Source: Vibrio pomeroyi
GTDB taxonomy: Bacteria > Pseudomonadota > Gammaproteobacteria > Enterobacterales > Vibrionaceae
Reading direction: 5' to 3'
Assembly (NCBI GenBank): GCA_041879425.1
Contig: CP090855.1
Span: 1-64,000, forward strand
DNA length: 64,000 nucleotides
Of the stretch, positions 32,569 through 42,045 are shown one piece after another. The stretch's first letter is position 1. Each line of letters starts with the position of its first letter. Both the position numbers and the translations under genes were made by a program. The notes under the pieces were generated by a model. It ran no database searches. It was not told where the DNA came from and saw only the letters and a list, made by a program, of their open reading frames with translations.

Positions 32569-33474
32569 ATGAAAAGTACCGAGCTCAATTTAATTCCTAT
32601 ATTTGTTGCTATCTATGAAGAGCAGAACTTATCAAGAGCTGCTAATCGCATGGATATAAGCCAACCGGCTGTGAGCAAAGCGCTTGCAAGGTTGAGAGAT
32701 ATCTATGACGAGCCACTGTTTCACCGAACCACTTCAGGCGTAGAGCCAACCACATTCGCTATTGATATCTATCCTGCAATGGCCGCTGCACTTAAAAACT
32801 TTACGTCTACCTTATCCGCATCAAGAGACTTCGACCCTAAAACCTCTGCCCGTGTGTTTTCTATTGCCTGCGTCTCGGCGGCGAGTTATGAAATGATGCC
32901 AAGAGTGATGCAGCTAATCAGCCAGGTTGCCCCAGGTATCGCGCTCGAAGTTCACCCTCTATTTACGGAAGATTACGAGTCTGATTTAAGGCTCCAAAGA
33001 CACGATGTGATTGTCGATATGACGCCAAAAGGAAGAACCATGCTTAAGCATGAGGTGATTTCTACAGAGGAGTTAGTGGTGGTGTGTCGCCAAGATCATC
33101 CTATAGTTGGCGATACTATCGACATGGAACAGTTCCTGTCACTAGAGCATGTGGTTGTTTCTCGTTGGCATGCACGTAAAAGCTTATTGAGCTCTGAACA
33201 CTACAGTGACCTAGAGAAACGCAGAATAGTCTATCGTGCTGCGGGTGTTGTTGAAATGCTACCAGTTATTGAAGGTTCAGATTACATCGGCGTGTTACCG
33301 ATTTCATCGGTGCGTTGTTTTGCTAAAAAGTACGCTGTAAAAACACTGCCGTTGCCATTCAAGTTGGAAGACCTCGATATGTGTATGATCTGGCATCCAA
33401 GTCGTACTAACGAACCGAGCCACAAGTGGTTGCGTGCTAAGATCAAAGCGGCAGCCAAGGACACATCAAGTTAG
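32569..33474 (+). CDS. LysR-family transcriptional regulator
   Basis: The product has 301 residues. The N-terminal winged helix (about 4-62) includes NLSRAANRMDISQPAVSKAL, and the rest is a periplasmic-binding-like effector domain. The segment spacing LNLIPIFVAIYEEQNL is typical of the NodD/LeuO-like branch. It lies directly after the MoxR operon and 18 bp before a lipid kinase gene. The nearby palindromes with LysR-type geometry at the sulfatase, MoxR and maturase promoters make it the obvious candidate regulator of the locus; this link is inference. Confidence 0.92.
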   Translation: MKSTELNLIPIFVAIYEEQNLSRAANRMDISQPAVSKALARLRDIYDEPLFHRTTSGVEPTTFAIDIYPAMAAALKNFTSTLSASRDFDPKTSARVFSIACVSAASYEMMPRVMQLISQVAPGIALEVHPLFTEDYESDLRLQRHDVIVDMTPKGRTMLKHEVISTEELVVVCRQDHPIVGDTIDMEQFLSLEHVVVSRWHARKSLLSSEHYSDLEKRRIVYRAAGVVEMLPVIEGSDYIGVLPISSVRCFAKKYAVKTLPLPFKLEDLDMCMIWHPSRTNEPSHKWLRAKIKAAAKDTSS

Positions 33475-33492
33475 CCCCAAAAGGACATAACA

Positions 33493-34398
33493 ATGGACAG
33501 TATTCGCGCGATTTTAAATGGAAAGAAAGCCAATATCCCCGAGTTAAGACAAGCAGTCTTTGCGGCAAGGGATAAGGATATCGACCTGCAAGTGAGAGTC
33601 ACTTGGGAATCGTCGGATATGTTTCGTTTAGTCAGTGAGGCGATATGCGATGGTGTGAAGCGACTGATTGTCGCTGGTGGCGATGGAACGGTAAATGAAG
33701 CCGTAAATGCGCTTAACCAGTTCCGTGCTAGCGAGAGGCCGCAACTGGCGATTATTCCGATGGGAACAGCGAATGACTTTGCGACCGCGACCGGAATTCC
33801 TAGCGATATTGCTCAGGCGTTTACGCTTGCTTTAGAAGGGAAGGCGTTCGCGGTCGACAGTGTTCGTGCCAATGATCGTTACTTCATGAACGTTGCTGCG
33901 GCAGGCTTTGGCGCGGAAGTGACGGCCGAAACGCCCGTTGAACTTAAAGACTTTCTTGGTGGCGGCGCATACACGCTAACAGGTGTCGTCAAAGCGCTAG
34001 GTTTTAAACCTTACAGCGGCACCTTGACCATAGATAAAGGCACTTTTACTGGCGAAATTCTGGTCGGAGCGTTTTGTAATGGTCGCCTCGCAGGTGGCGG
34101 GCAAGAACTTGCACCCAATGCGCTAATTGATGATGGCTTGATGGATCTTACTTTAGTTAAAGCCTTTGTAGCGTCTGACTTACCGAAAGTCATCGAAGAG
34201 CTCAAACACCCCGCTGACGACGGTAAATACATTGTTCACACTCAAGCACGTTGGTTAGAGATAGATTTCCCGCAATCATTGCCGATTAACTTAGACGGCG
34301 AACCTTATCGTTCAAACCAGATTCGCTTTGGGGTTATGCCTTCGAGTATCAGCTTGGTGCTGCCTGACGACAGCCCTTGTCTGGTAAAAAATCAGTAA
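33493..34398 (+). CDS. yegS: YegS-type lipid kinase
   Basis: The product has 301 residues with the diacylglycerol-kinase catalytic fold: [14 protein letters not shown] near residue 62, then [10 protein letters not shown], and a C-terminal beta sandwich with LDGEP. YegS of E. coli phosphorylates phosphatidylglycerol in vitro. No membrane segment is present, and the protein acts at the membrane surface. It begins 18 bp after the LysR gene with AAGGAC upstream, so the two are probably one transcript. Confidence 0.9.
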   Translation: MDSIRAILNGKKANIPELRQAVFAARDKDIDLQVRVTWESSDMFRLVSEAICDGVKRLIVAGGDGTVNEAVNALNQFRASERPQLAIIPMGTANDFATATGIPSDIAQAFTLALEGKAFAVDSVRANDRYFMNVAAAGFGAEVTAETPVELKDFLGGGAYTLTGVVKALGFKPYSGTLTIDKGTFTGEILVGAFCNGRLAGGGQELAPNALIDDGLMDLTLVKAFVASDLPKVIEELKHPADDGKYIVHTQARWLEIDFPQSLPINLDGEPYRSNQIRFGVMPSSISLVLPDDSPCLVKNQ

Positions 34399-34460
34399 AC
34401 AACTTCTATTGAGTACACGGAGTGATTGAACGATTGGGTCATTCACTCCGCTAGGGTTCG

Positions 34461-36935
34461 TTATGCCTCTTTTTGCGTTTGCTCTGAGTTGAGTAAGAAG
34501 TAAGACACCCAATCATCAGTCGGCAATGGCCTTGCGAAGAAATAGCCTTGCGCGTATTTACAACCTATCTGACGCAGAGCCTTTACGTGGTTCTGCGTTT
34601 CAAGCCCTTCAGCAATCACTGAAAAATCGAGTATTTGTGCGAGTTTTAATACCGCACAGGTGATCTCGTAATCAACCTTAGATGAGTTGATGTCTTCAAT
34701 AAAGCTTCGATCAAGTTTGACGCAGTCTGCGGACAGGTTTTTCAACACAGATAGTGAGGAGTAACCGGTACCAAAGTCATCAATGGCAATCTTATAGCCC
34801 TTGGAATGAAGCACTTCTATAGTTCTCGAACAGGTTTCGAAATCTCGCATCATGTCTCTTTCTGTTATCTCAAGTAATAGTTGATGTGGCTGACAATCTG
34901 TCTCATCTAGTATCACTTGGAGCTGCTCGGCAAGGTCGGTCATGTAAAACATTCGAGCAGAGAAGTTAATTGAGAAAGTTACCCCCTCCAAGTCGATTCC
35001 AGCGCGTTGCCACTCGGTGATGAGGTTGGCTACTTTTTTAAATACCCACTTATCAATGTCGATAATAAGGTCACTCTTTTCTGCGACTTCCAGAAAACCA
35101 GCCGGAGGCAATAGGCCCAATTTAGGATGTCGCCAACGAACAAGCGCTTCTGCGCCAATGATGTCTTGCGTGTCCAGGTCGATTTTTGGCTGGAAGAACA
35201 CTTCTAATTCGTCATTAGCAATGGCCTGATGCAAGCCCATGTTGGTTTCGATGAGATCATTGACTTCATGAGTCATCTTATCGGCATAGACGCGATATTG
35301 GTCTCTGCCATTACGTTTGGCGTGATACATGGCAGTATCTGCATTTCTGATTAAAGTTTCACCACTTGAGCCATGAGTAGGGTACTCACACACGCCTATA
35401 CTCGCTGCAACGAATATCGAGTTGTTGTCGGCATAGTAAGGTTTGCGGAGTGATTGGTTTAGGCGGTCTGCCAGTTGTTCACCTTCACTTAAGCTGATGT
35501 CAGAGAACACGACCATAAACTCATCGCCGCCCATTCGTGCGACGAAGCCATTGTTGCCAACAAGCGTGGTCAAAATATTTGATACGTTGATCAAAAGGTT
35601 GTCACCTTGCCCGTGTCCTAGCGAGTCATTGATGGTTTTAAACTCATCAATATCCAGATAGAGCAGTAAGAAAAATGAGTTATGTTCTCGAGACCGTTTA
35701 ATCTCCTCATCTAATCTCTTCGTAGCTAACAGTCGGTTTGCTAAACCTGTTAACGGATCGTGGTGGGCAAGAAAGTCGAAGTTCTTTTTCTCTTCAGTTA
35801 GGTCCAAGTAAGCTTCAGATAGCCTACCTGCCATGTCATTGTAGGCTTTCTCTAAATGAGACCATTCATCGCTTCTACCAAGCGCGATAGGCTCTTTTAG
35901 GCTGCCAGACTCCAAACGATCGAAACCATGCTTGAGTGCATTGAGTGGTTTTTGAATATGGTGTCTGACGACATGGTTAAGTAACAGCAGGGACAAGATA
36001 ACGGCCGAAAAGCTGATGATAATCGCGTTAAAGCGGGATTCACCGATCTCTTCTTCAAGTTGAGCAGTGAGAGCCAGAGCTTGGTTTTGAACCCGAGACT
36101 CTGTATTTTCTACCATTTCTAACAGATCGCTTTGTGCATCCAATAGAGAAGCCATGACCAGCCAACGTTGTTCCAAGTTGGCACGAATTCGTTTAAGTGC
36201 CGCGTTATAGCGTTTAACCGTTTTCTGAATTTTTTGCTTCTCGCTGATTACCGCTGCTGTTTCTATATCAACGTTTTCTAAGTGTAGTAAGAAGATATCT
36301 AGCTCTTTTTCGACTTTGATTAACAGCACTTTTTCTGTTTCTGGTGTAATGCGACTGTGAATGTCACCGACCATTTTTCCGGAAGTCAGAAAAGACTCTC
36401 TCAGCATGTTCATCAGATCCAACTCATTGTTGTATCGGATAAAGTCATTTTGATTGAGGTGCTTGAGCTTACTGTCAGCAATAGCAAACTCCAGCTTATT
36501 AAGTTGGGCTGCTAGAGTGGCATCAATTTGATTGGTTTGTTTTAAGATTCGATTAAGCGCAAGTGAACTTCCTAAGAAACGGTGGAAGTTGTCGATAAAG
36601 GCATCTATTTTCTGTGAAAACCCTTCATTGGTCGACAAATCTCTTAGTTTTTGCAGCTGGAAATCAACGTTAAAAGCCTCTTCAGACAAGGTATTCTCGC
36701 TGAATAGAAAGGTCTGTTCGAGTAGTTTTACTCGAGAGGTCAAGGTAAAAACTCGTCGACTTATCTCGGAATTTACAATTAACTCAGAGACATGTGTAGA
36801 GGTTTCTGTTTTAAGCGTTGACTCGACATAATACAAAGAGCGAATTACTATGATCACCGCGAAGCTTACGATAAGTAGTGATATTAAGTTGGATATTATG
36901 AAGCGCTGGGTAATGTTAATTTGATTGAATTTCAT
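34461..36935 (-). CDS. Membrane GGDEF-EAL protein with helical sensor
   Basis: The product has about 824 residues. Two membrane helices (about 14-32 and 306-325) flank an all-helical periplasmic domain, and a HAMP-like segment follows. The GGDEF motif is intact (MGGDEF), without a recognisable RxxD inhibitory site before it. The EAL domain is intact (GAEALVRW, FSINFSA, EITERD, DDFGTGYSS, and GLETQ), so both synthesis and breakdown of cyclic di-GMP are possible. ATG 36935 overlaps the stop of the upstream binding-protein gene as ATGA, with GGAAG upstream, which implies coupled translation and a shared sensory job. Confidence 0.93.
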   Translation of the reverse strand: MKFNQINITQRFIISNLISLLIVSFAVIIVIRSLYYVESTLKTETSTHVSELIVNSEISRRVFTLTSRVKLLEQTFLFSENTLSEEAFNVDFQLQKLRDLSTNEGFSQKIDAFIDNFHRFLGSSLALNRILKQTNQIDATLAAQLNKLEFAIADSKLKHLNQNDFIRYNNELDLMNMLRESFLTSGKMVGDIHSRITPETEKVLLIKVEKELDIFLLHLENVDIETAAVISEKQKIQKTVKRYNAALKRIRANLEQRWLVMASLLDAQSDLLEMVENTESRVQNQALALTAQLEEEIGESRFNAIIISFSAVILSLLLLNHVVRHHIQKPLNALKHGFDRLESGSLKEPIALGRSDEWSHLEKAYNDMAGRLSEAYLDLTEEKKNFDFLAHHDPLTGLANRLLATKRLDEEIKRSREHNSFFLLLYLDIDEFKTINDSLGHGQGDNLLINVSNILTTLVGNNGFVARMGGDEFMVVFSDISLSEGEQLADRLNQSLRKPYYADNNSIFVAASIGVCEYPTHGSSGETLIRNADTAMYHAKRNGRDQYRVYADKMTHEVNDLIETNMGLHQAIANDELEVFFQPKIDLDTQDIIGAEALVRWRHPKLGLLPPAGFLEVAEKSDLIIDIDKWVFKKVANLITEWQRAGIDLEGVTFSINFSARMFYMTDLAEQLQVILDETDCQPHQLLLEITERDMMRDFETCSRTIEVLHSKGYKIAIDDFGTGYSSLSVLKNLSADCVKLDRSFIEDINSSKVDYEITCAVLKLAQILDFSVIAEGLETQNHVKALRQIGCKYAQGYFFARPLPTDDWVSYFLLNSEQTQKEA

Positions 36936-38050
36936 TGTGGCTTCCAAATATTAAGATACGCTTCGCGGTAGCCATTCTTAGGGTCATAAATGCCAGTCGT
37001 TTCGTTGTTAATAAGCTCTGCTACGTTCTTTGGCGTGACGAGATGAACAGGCGCAGAATAACCACTAGGCGGCATGTTATTAAACGCTCTGTTGAGTTCG
37101 TCAACGATTTGCCAACCTTGTAGGTATAGAGGCTCAGGAACGGTCGCAGACTGGAACCTGTCTCTGTTGATTCTTTTGTACGCCGCTTTACTGCCATCGC
37201 CTGCCGAAATATTATTGGGAATCAATTTGTTATCTTCGACTTTCGATTCTAAGGAGGGGATGGCATAGTCGATATATAGGTCGTTAATCGCTAAAATATG
37301 GGTGATGTTGTCACCATGTTTTTTATCAAGCATCTTCAAGGTAGACGGCATTTTTTGGTCGATCTGATCGAGTGGAAGGTAGATCAGCTCAAGCACATCA
37401 CACTGGCGGCACTGTTTGATGGTATCCACCATTGCATTTGCTTTTATCATCGCAATTTCGTAATTTGGGTCGGTGAAAACCACAATTTTGGCTTGGCCTT
37501 TTGAGTTAACAATAGACAATAAAGCAGCGATTTCTGCTACATCCAGAGGATCGGTTGTGATGTTAGTAAACAGACCAATTTCAGGATTTCCACCCGCTAA
37601 TTCTGTGGCGTGCCATCCAATGATGGTGATGCCCAAATCTTGGGCTTGTTTTAGGATCTCTTGATGACGTACTGCATCAATACCACCAAGCACAATGGCA
37701 TCGGGGTGAAAGCCGATTGCTTTTCTAATGGCTGCCCCTTGGCGAACCTCAGATCCTAAACCATCGATAAAACGTAGGTGCCAATCAATTTTTGAAATCG
37801 CTTCAGATAGGCCTTTCCCCACACCATAAACACCACCGTTACGCAGGTCCGATGCAACAAAAATGATGCTTTTTTCATGGCGTACCGCAGGGCCTGCAGT
37901 TGGTCCTCCCCAAGTGGTTTGGTTAGACACCGCACGCGTAACCTTGTTTTCTGCGTATTTGAAAAATACGTCTTCTGGGTACCCTGCAAAACTTGTTGAG
38001 CTGCAAGTGATAGCAAGCAATGCACTTGCAAAGTTAAATATTTTATTCAT
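36932..38050 (-). CDS. Periplasmic sugar-type binding protein, partner of the GGDEF-EAL protein
   Basis: The product has 372 residues with a signal peptide (cleavage near SFA-GYP) and a type I periplasmic-binding fold of the sugar-binding branch (IIFVASDLRNGG at the start, DAIVLGG, IIGWHATE, HILAINDLYIDYAI). No transport permease or ATPase gene is near. Its stop codon overlaps the start of a GGDEF-EAL gene, so it most likely senses a ligand for that protein. The ligand is unknown. Confidence 0.87.
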   Translation of the reverse strand: MNKIFNFASALLAITCSSTSFAGYPEDVFFKYAENKVTRAVSNQTTWGGPTAGPAVRHEKSIIFVASDLRNGGVYGVGKGLSEAISKIDWHLRFIDGLGSEVRQGAAIRKAIGFHPDAIVLGGIDAVRHQEILKQAQDLGITIIGWHATELAGGNPEIGLFTNITTDPLDVAEIAALLSIVNSKGQAKIVVFTDPNYEIAMIKANAMVDTIKQCRQCDVLELIYLPLDQIDQKMPSTLKMLDKKHGDNITHILAINDLYIDYAIPSLESKVEDNKLIPNNISAGDGSKAAYKRINRDRFQSATVPEPLYLQGWQIVDELNRAFNNMPPSGYSAPVHLVTPKNVAELINNETTGIYDPKNGYREAYLNIWKPQ

Positions 38051-38132
38051 CAGCCTTATAAAAGTTCTTTAAATTATTATCGCCCTATATTTATAATATT
38101 GTTAATAAACATTCAAACACTTGGTAACATTT

Positions 38133-39227
38133 ATGCTGGGTCAAAATTATAGAATCCTTTTACCTTTGCTTCTAACTGCTTGTTTTGTGGTTTCACTAAC
38201 TGTGAGGGCTGATGGAGAAAGGCTCGACGATGATTTTAAAAAACTTGAAAAATTTCAAGAGACTGTGAGTGGTGAGCCTATTTCTGTTGTAGCAGAATCG
38301 TCTGAAAAACCCGTAAGGATCGCTTTAATTTACCCAAGCGCAGATATTTCCGATTTTTGGATACGTAATTTCGTTGCGCTAAAGGAAAGGCTGATCGCTT
38401 TGGAGCTCAGATTTGAGATTGATGAATTCACATCAAGGCAGATTGAACACTCATTGCAAACTCAATACACGGAACAAGTGCTCAGTTCGGATACTCCGTA
38501 TGACTTCGTCATTTTTGGACCTTCAGAATTGGATATTCAAGCCGGAAACATTCAAAAGCTGTCGGCGTCCTCCGACTTTAAAACCTTCATTTGGGCTTTC
38601 CATACTCCTAACGAGCAGTGGTCACATCAGCCAGATAGCTGGTTTGATTTTTCCAGTGAGATGGGCGCGAAAGTGTTGTGTGATCACGTGGTTCAAGAGT
38701 TAGGTAATGATGTTGAGTTTTCCGCGAACCGAGGTATTCCAGGCATCACCGACACCCAACGCTCACAAGGCTTTATCGATTGTGTTGAAGAGAAAGGCGA
38801 TTGGTTAACGGTTTATGAGCATTTTGGGCAGTATCAAAAAATTGGAGGGGCCGATGGGATCCGCCTAGTACTCGGTAACTTTCCGGAAGTAACCATGGTC
38901 CACAATGCCAACACGGCGATGACGATGGGAGCGGTGGACGCGCTTAGCGAAGCTGAGATGCTGTCTGAGATATATGTGACAGGTTGGGGAGGAACCGCAA
39001 AAGAAATAGAAAAAATCCGTTCTGATGAGCTTGATGCTACCCCTATGAGGATGAGCGACGACTTAGGTGTTGCCACGGCAGAAGCGATTAAGTTTCACTT
39101 GGAAGGTCGACAAACAGAGGTTCCGTTGATCTATTTAGGCAGAATCACGGTTGTGCACAACAAAATGAACGATGCGGAACTGAACCAATTAACTCGAGAA
39201 TCGTTTCGTTACTCAGGTAAGCACTAG
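38133..39227 (+). CDS. LuxP-like periplasmic binding protein
   Basis: The product has about 364 residues with an N-terminal signal. It matches LuxP, the autoinducer-2 receptor of vibrios, along its length as I remember that sequence: RIALIYPSADISDFWIRN near the start, GAVDALSEA, VTGWGG and MRMSDD, ending ESFRYSGKH. Several ligand positions appear kept (serine and tryptophan in SDFW, the arginine in MRM, the tryptophan in GWGG), while others appear changed, so the ligand may differ. No luxQ is adjacent; a GGDEF-EAL pair is divergently transcribed. The start is uncertain: ATG 38133 or TTG 38121. Confidence 0.78.
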   Translation: MLGQNYRILLPLLLTACFVVSLTVRADGERLDDDFKKLEKFQETVSGEPISVVAESSEKPVRIALIYPSADISDFWIRNFVALKERLIALELRFEIDEFTSRQIEHSLQTQYTEQVLSSDTPYDFVIFGPSELDIQAGNIQKLSASSDFKTFIWAFHTPNEQWSHQPDSWFDFSSEMGAKVLCDHVVQELGNDVEFSANRGIPGITDTQRSQGFIDCVEEKGDWLTVYEHFGQYQKIGGADGIRLVLGNFPEVTMVHNANTAMTMGAVDALSEAEMLSEIYVTGWGGTAKEIEKIRSDELDATPMRMSDDLGVATAEAIKFHLEGRQTEVPLIYLGRITVVHNKMNDAELNQLTRESFRYSGKH

Positions 39228-39280
39228 GCTGCTAAAATATAGGCCACTATTTGTCTCGTCCTAAAATACGTTCGATAAAA

Positions 39281-39313
39281 AAGCCACTTACCAGTAAAGG
39301 TAAGTGGCTTTTT
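39281..39313. terminator. Bidirectional terminator after the LuxP-like gene
   Basis: AAGCCACTTACC (39281-39292) pairs with GGTAAGTGGCTT (39299-39310), with T-runs on both sides. It separates the LuxP-like gene from the convergent phosphatase gene. Confidence 0.9.
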
Positions 39314-39356
39314 AGTCGATACCTATTCGCGATCTCGTTGACGCAAGAAGTGACTG

Positions 39357-41039
39357 CTAGTCAACGATTTCCTGCAATACTTCTCCAATCGATCCACTTG
39401 GCTGAGTAATGCCTAGCTTGTTAGAAAGAGTAGGCGCGATGTTGTAAGGCGTTATTGGCCGTGATACTTTTTTCGCTTTTACATCATAGCCGGCGAAAAT
39501 GATGGGTACATGTGTGTCGTATTTCCACGGTGAACCGTGGGTTGAGGCTATTTGTAGACCTTCCATATCGTTGATGTAGCTGCGCGGCGCAAAGACCACA
39601 TAAACATCGCCGGAGCGAGCAGGGTGATAGTTGTTTTTAATCAGCTGCATGACGTGTGTATCAGGCACTCTGTTCTTAGCGATGTCGCTGCTTGATACAG
39701 CAAACGCTACGCCTTTCACTTTCGAAATTTCATCTGCAATCGCTTCCTGAACCTTTGCGAGGTCAAGTTTCTTCTCAGCGATAAGATCATGATTCAGGTA
39801 AATGTAAGGCTGTGCATACAAGCGGATTGCGTTTTTGGTTAAACCAAATTGATCTTTCAATCGTTTCTCAACACCACTTGATAGTAAGGTATCTTTGTTG
39901 AAGTATTGTGCCTGATTAAAGCCAAGCGCATTTGCCGCAGGCGATGCTTCAGGTACGCCATGGTCAGCGGATAAAACAATGAGTGTGTTTTCTAACCCCA
40001 CTTGGTCATCGACGGTTTTTAAAAGCTTCGCGATGGTTCTATCGAGTCGAATCAAGTTGTCTTCAGTTTCTAAGCTTTCAGGTCCGTATAGATGGACCAC
40101 ATAATCGTTCGATGAGAAGCTAACCGATAGGTAGTCGGTGGCATCGCCTTGCCCAAGCTTTTCTTGCATCAATAGTGTGCTGGCAAAGTTCTCTGTAATC
40201 TCATCACCAGCAGGGCTCACGGTTAATGTGGTGCTGTAATATTTATAACTCGCTGGGCCATAAGGGTGAGGGAAAGTCCTTTGGAAATCACCTAGCTTAA
40301 CCTTGTAATAAGTATCGTGCTCTTGAAGGGTATATTGGTCGCGCGGCAACGAGAGATCCCATTTCTGTTTGGAGTATTGCGCAGCAACTTTCTTTTCATT
40401 CCAACGAGATACCCAATCTGGATATTCATCATAGTAATAATTACTGGTGACAAACTCAGATTGTGCTTTCGAGAACCAAAACGCTTTTCCACTGTGTCCT
40501 GCAAGAGAGATAGCACCACGGTCTTTCACTGACACACCAAAAACCTTTGATTTTCCGCTGTTGGAGATCGAGAGTTCATCACCAAAGGTAGTGGCAAGGA
40601 TCGGCTCTGGAGAACGGCCATCGCCTTGTGCTGTCTTTTGTGTTGGATCTATCTCTGTAGCCTTATCGACACCCGCACCAGAGGTCAACATGGTGTAGTT
40701 GCCATCCTCTACGTTATACACTAAGCGCTCTTCACTGCGGTCATACCAAACGTTACCAACCATGCCATGTACACTTGGTGGAGCACCTGTTGCTAGTGAT
40801 ACATGGCCGACAATGGTTTCTGTATTACCATGCTGATAATTGGCATTGGTGTAATAGGTGCCATCATCTATCAAGTAGCGAAAGCCACCCTCACCAAAGT
40901 TATGCTTATAGCGCTCTATAAGGTCAGCACGCAGACCATCAACCGTGATTTGAAGAACCAAATCAGGTTTCTCTGCGGCTGTTGCGGGCAAAGCACAGAG
41001 TAGAGCAAGTGTAAGACCTGAAAGCTTGGTGTAGTGCAT
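39357..41039 (-). CDS. PafA-like periplasmic alkaline phosphatase-superfamily enzyme
   Basis: The product has 560 residues with a signal peptide (cleaved near ATA-AEKPD). It belongs to the alkaline phosphatase superfamily, phosphodiesterase/PafA branch: metal site ITVDGLRAD, a threonine-bearing segment HGNTETIVGHVSLATG, then LSADHGVPE and STHGSPWKYDTHVPIIF. It should hydrolyse phosphate mono- or diesters in the periplasm; it is related in fold to the sulfatases but lacks their CXAXR site. It sits in the sulfatase locus upstream of the FGE-like and maturase genes. Confidence 0.85.
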   Translation of the reverse strand: MHYTKLSGLTLALLCALPATAAEKPDLVLQITVDGLRADLIERYKHNFGEGGFRYLIDDGTYYTNANYQHGNTETIVGHVSLATGAPPSVHGMVGNVWYDRSEERLVYNVEDGNYTMLTSGAGVDKATEIDPTQKTAQGDGRSPEPILATTFGDELSISNSGKSKVFGVSVKDRGAISLAGHSGKAFWFSKAQSEFVTSNYYYDEYPDWVSRWNEKKVAAQYSKQKWDLSLPRDQYTLQEHDTYYKVKLGDFQRTFPHPYGPASYKYYSTTLTVSPAGDEITENFASTLLMQEKLGQGDATDYLSVSFSSNDYVVHLYGPESLETEDNLIRLDRTIAKLLKTVDDQVGLENTLIVLSADHGVPEASPAANALGFNQAQYFNKDTLLSSGVEKRLKDQFGLTKNAIRLYAQPYIYLNHDLIAEKKLDLAKVQEAIADEISKVKGVAFAVSSSDIAKNRVPDTHVMQLIKNNYHPARSGDVYVVFAPRSYINDMEGLQIASTHGSPWKYDTHVPIIFAGYDVKAKKVSRPITPYNIAPTLSNKLGITQPSGSIGEVLQEIVD

Positions 41040-41119
41040 AGGGTGTCCTTATTCAGTGTGGCCGCAGTGTTCTTGCGTTTGGTCAGACTTTTAACGTTGA
41101 GATAGGGTTATTCAAGTAT

Positions 41120-41908
41120 CTAGTTCGCATCTTTAACCAAGCGCAATCCCATGTCCGACATGGTGATGGATTGGCTTGCGAAATCACGACGGTAACTTTC
41201 CGATTCATTTTCGTCATAAGCAAAACTGCCACCGCGAACAGACTTGTGCGATAAGCCTACGTCGTTGTGTTTAGCGTTGTTTGGATTGTCTGTTGGACCA
41301 AATCGGTAGAAGGTGTCATCGAAGGCATCGATCACGAATTCGCCAACATTACCTGTCATGTCATATAAGCCTAGTTCATTTGGCTTCTTTAGCCCGACTG
41401 GGTGTGCGCTATTTTTCGAATTTGCTGAGTACCACGCAACATCATCTAAGTTATTGGAACCACTGTAAGTATAGCCTTTGCTTTTGTTGCCACCTTTGGC
41501 AGCAAATTCCCATTCTGCTTCGGTTGGTAGACGGTAATCTTCGCCAGTTAACTCATTCAATTGCTCTACGAAATAGTTCGCTTGTTGCCAGCTTAGGTTG
41601 TTAACGGGAACTTGTGGGTTTTGGAAATAACTGAGAGATGAGCCCATGACAGATTCGAACAATTCTTGAGTCACCTCAAACTTCGCGATGTAGAAACTAT
41701 CTACAGTAACACTACGTGCTGGTCGCTCGGCTTTACTTGCTTCTGGGCTGTTTGAACCCATTGTGAATGTGCCGCCTTCAACGAGAACCATATCTTGGTC
41801 AATTTGTTGGGCAATAGGGTGTGTTGGCACGCTTGAACAGCCGCTGAGAAGAATAGTCATGGTGACGCCACTGACTGCTACTAAATGTTTGTAATTTATA
41901 AGTTTCAT
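41120..41908 (-). CDS. FGE-fold (SUMF1-type) lipoprotein without catalytic cysteines
   Basis: The product has about 262 residues with a lipoprotein signal (LLSGC). The remainder is a formylglycine-generating-enzyme fold: VEGGTFTMGS, EVTQELFE, RLPTEAEWEFAAKGG, NVGEFV, SVRGGSFAYDE and a final MGLRLVKD. True FGE uses paired cysteines near the C-terminus, and here the only cysteine is the lipobox one, so formylglycine synthesis is unlikely. Related cysteine-free FGE-fold proteins have other roles. It is divergent from a radical SAM sulfatase maturase. ATG 41908 has GAGG upstream; a longer frame to 41959 lacks support. Confidence 0.82.
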   Translation of the reverse strand: MKLINYKHLVAVSGVTMTILLSGCSSVPTHPIAQQIDQDMVLVEGGTFTMGSNSPEASKAERPARSVTVDSFYIAKFEVTQELFESVMGSSLSYFQNPQVPVNNLSWQQANYFVEQLNELTGEDYRLPTEAEWEFAAKGGNKSKGYTYSGSNNLDDVAWYSANSKNSAHPVGLKKPNELGLYDMTGNVGEFVIDAFDDTFYRFGPTDNPNNAKHNDVGLSHKSVRGGSFAYDENESESYRRDFASQSITMSDMGLRLVKDAN

Positions 41909-41957
41909 CACGTGCCTCAAATGTTCGAAATAGGGTGTAATTCTAACGTTTTTGGTC

Positions 41958-41984
41958 ATTCCTATTGGTTATAAAGGGTATAAC
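41958..41984. promoter_or_regulatory. Palindrome between the FGE-like and maturase genes
   Basis: GTTATA (41968-41973) and TATAAC (41979-41984) form a perfect inverted repeat with a 5-base spacer. The overlapping stretch CCTATTGGTTAT resembles the sulfatase and MoxR palindromes. It could serve both divergent genes. Confidence 0.5.
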
Positions 41985-42045
41985 ATGCCACTGACTTAAT
42001 TCGGAATTATGATGGGAACAAGATAATAAGATAGGTAGGTAAATC

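Noticed and set aside
34418..34450. Hairpin CGGAGTGA...TCACTCCG between the lipid kinase and GGDEF-EAL genes
   Set aside because: It is a possible terminator, but the loop is 17 bases and no T-run follows in either direction.
41120..41908. Calling the FGE-fold protein a sulfatase-modifying enzyme
   Set aside because: The cysteines needed for formylglycine synthesis are absent and the protein is a lipoprotein, so only the fold is claimed.
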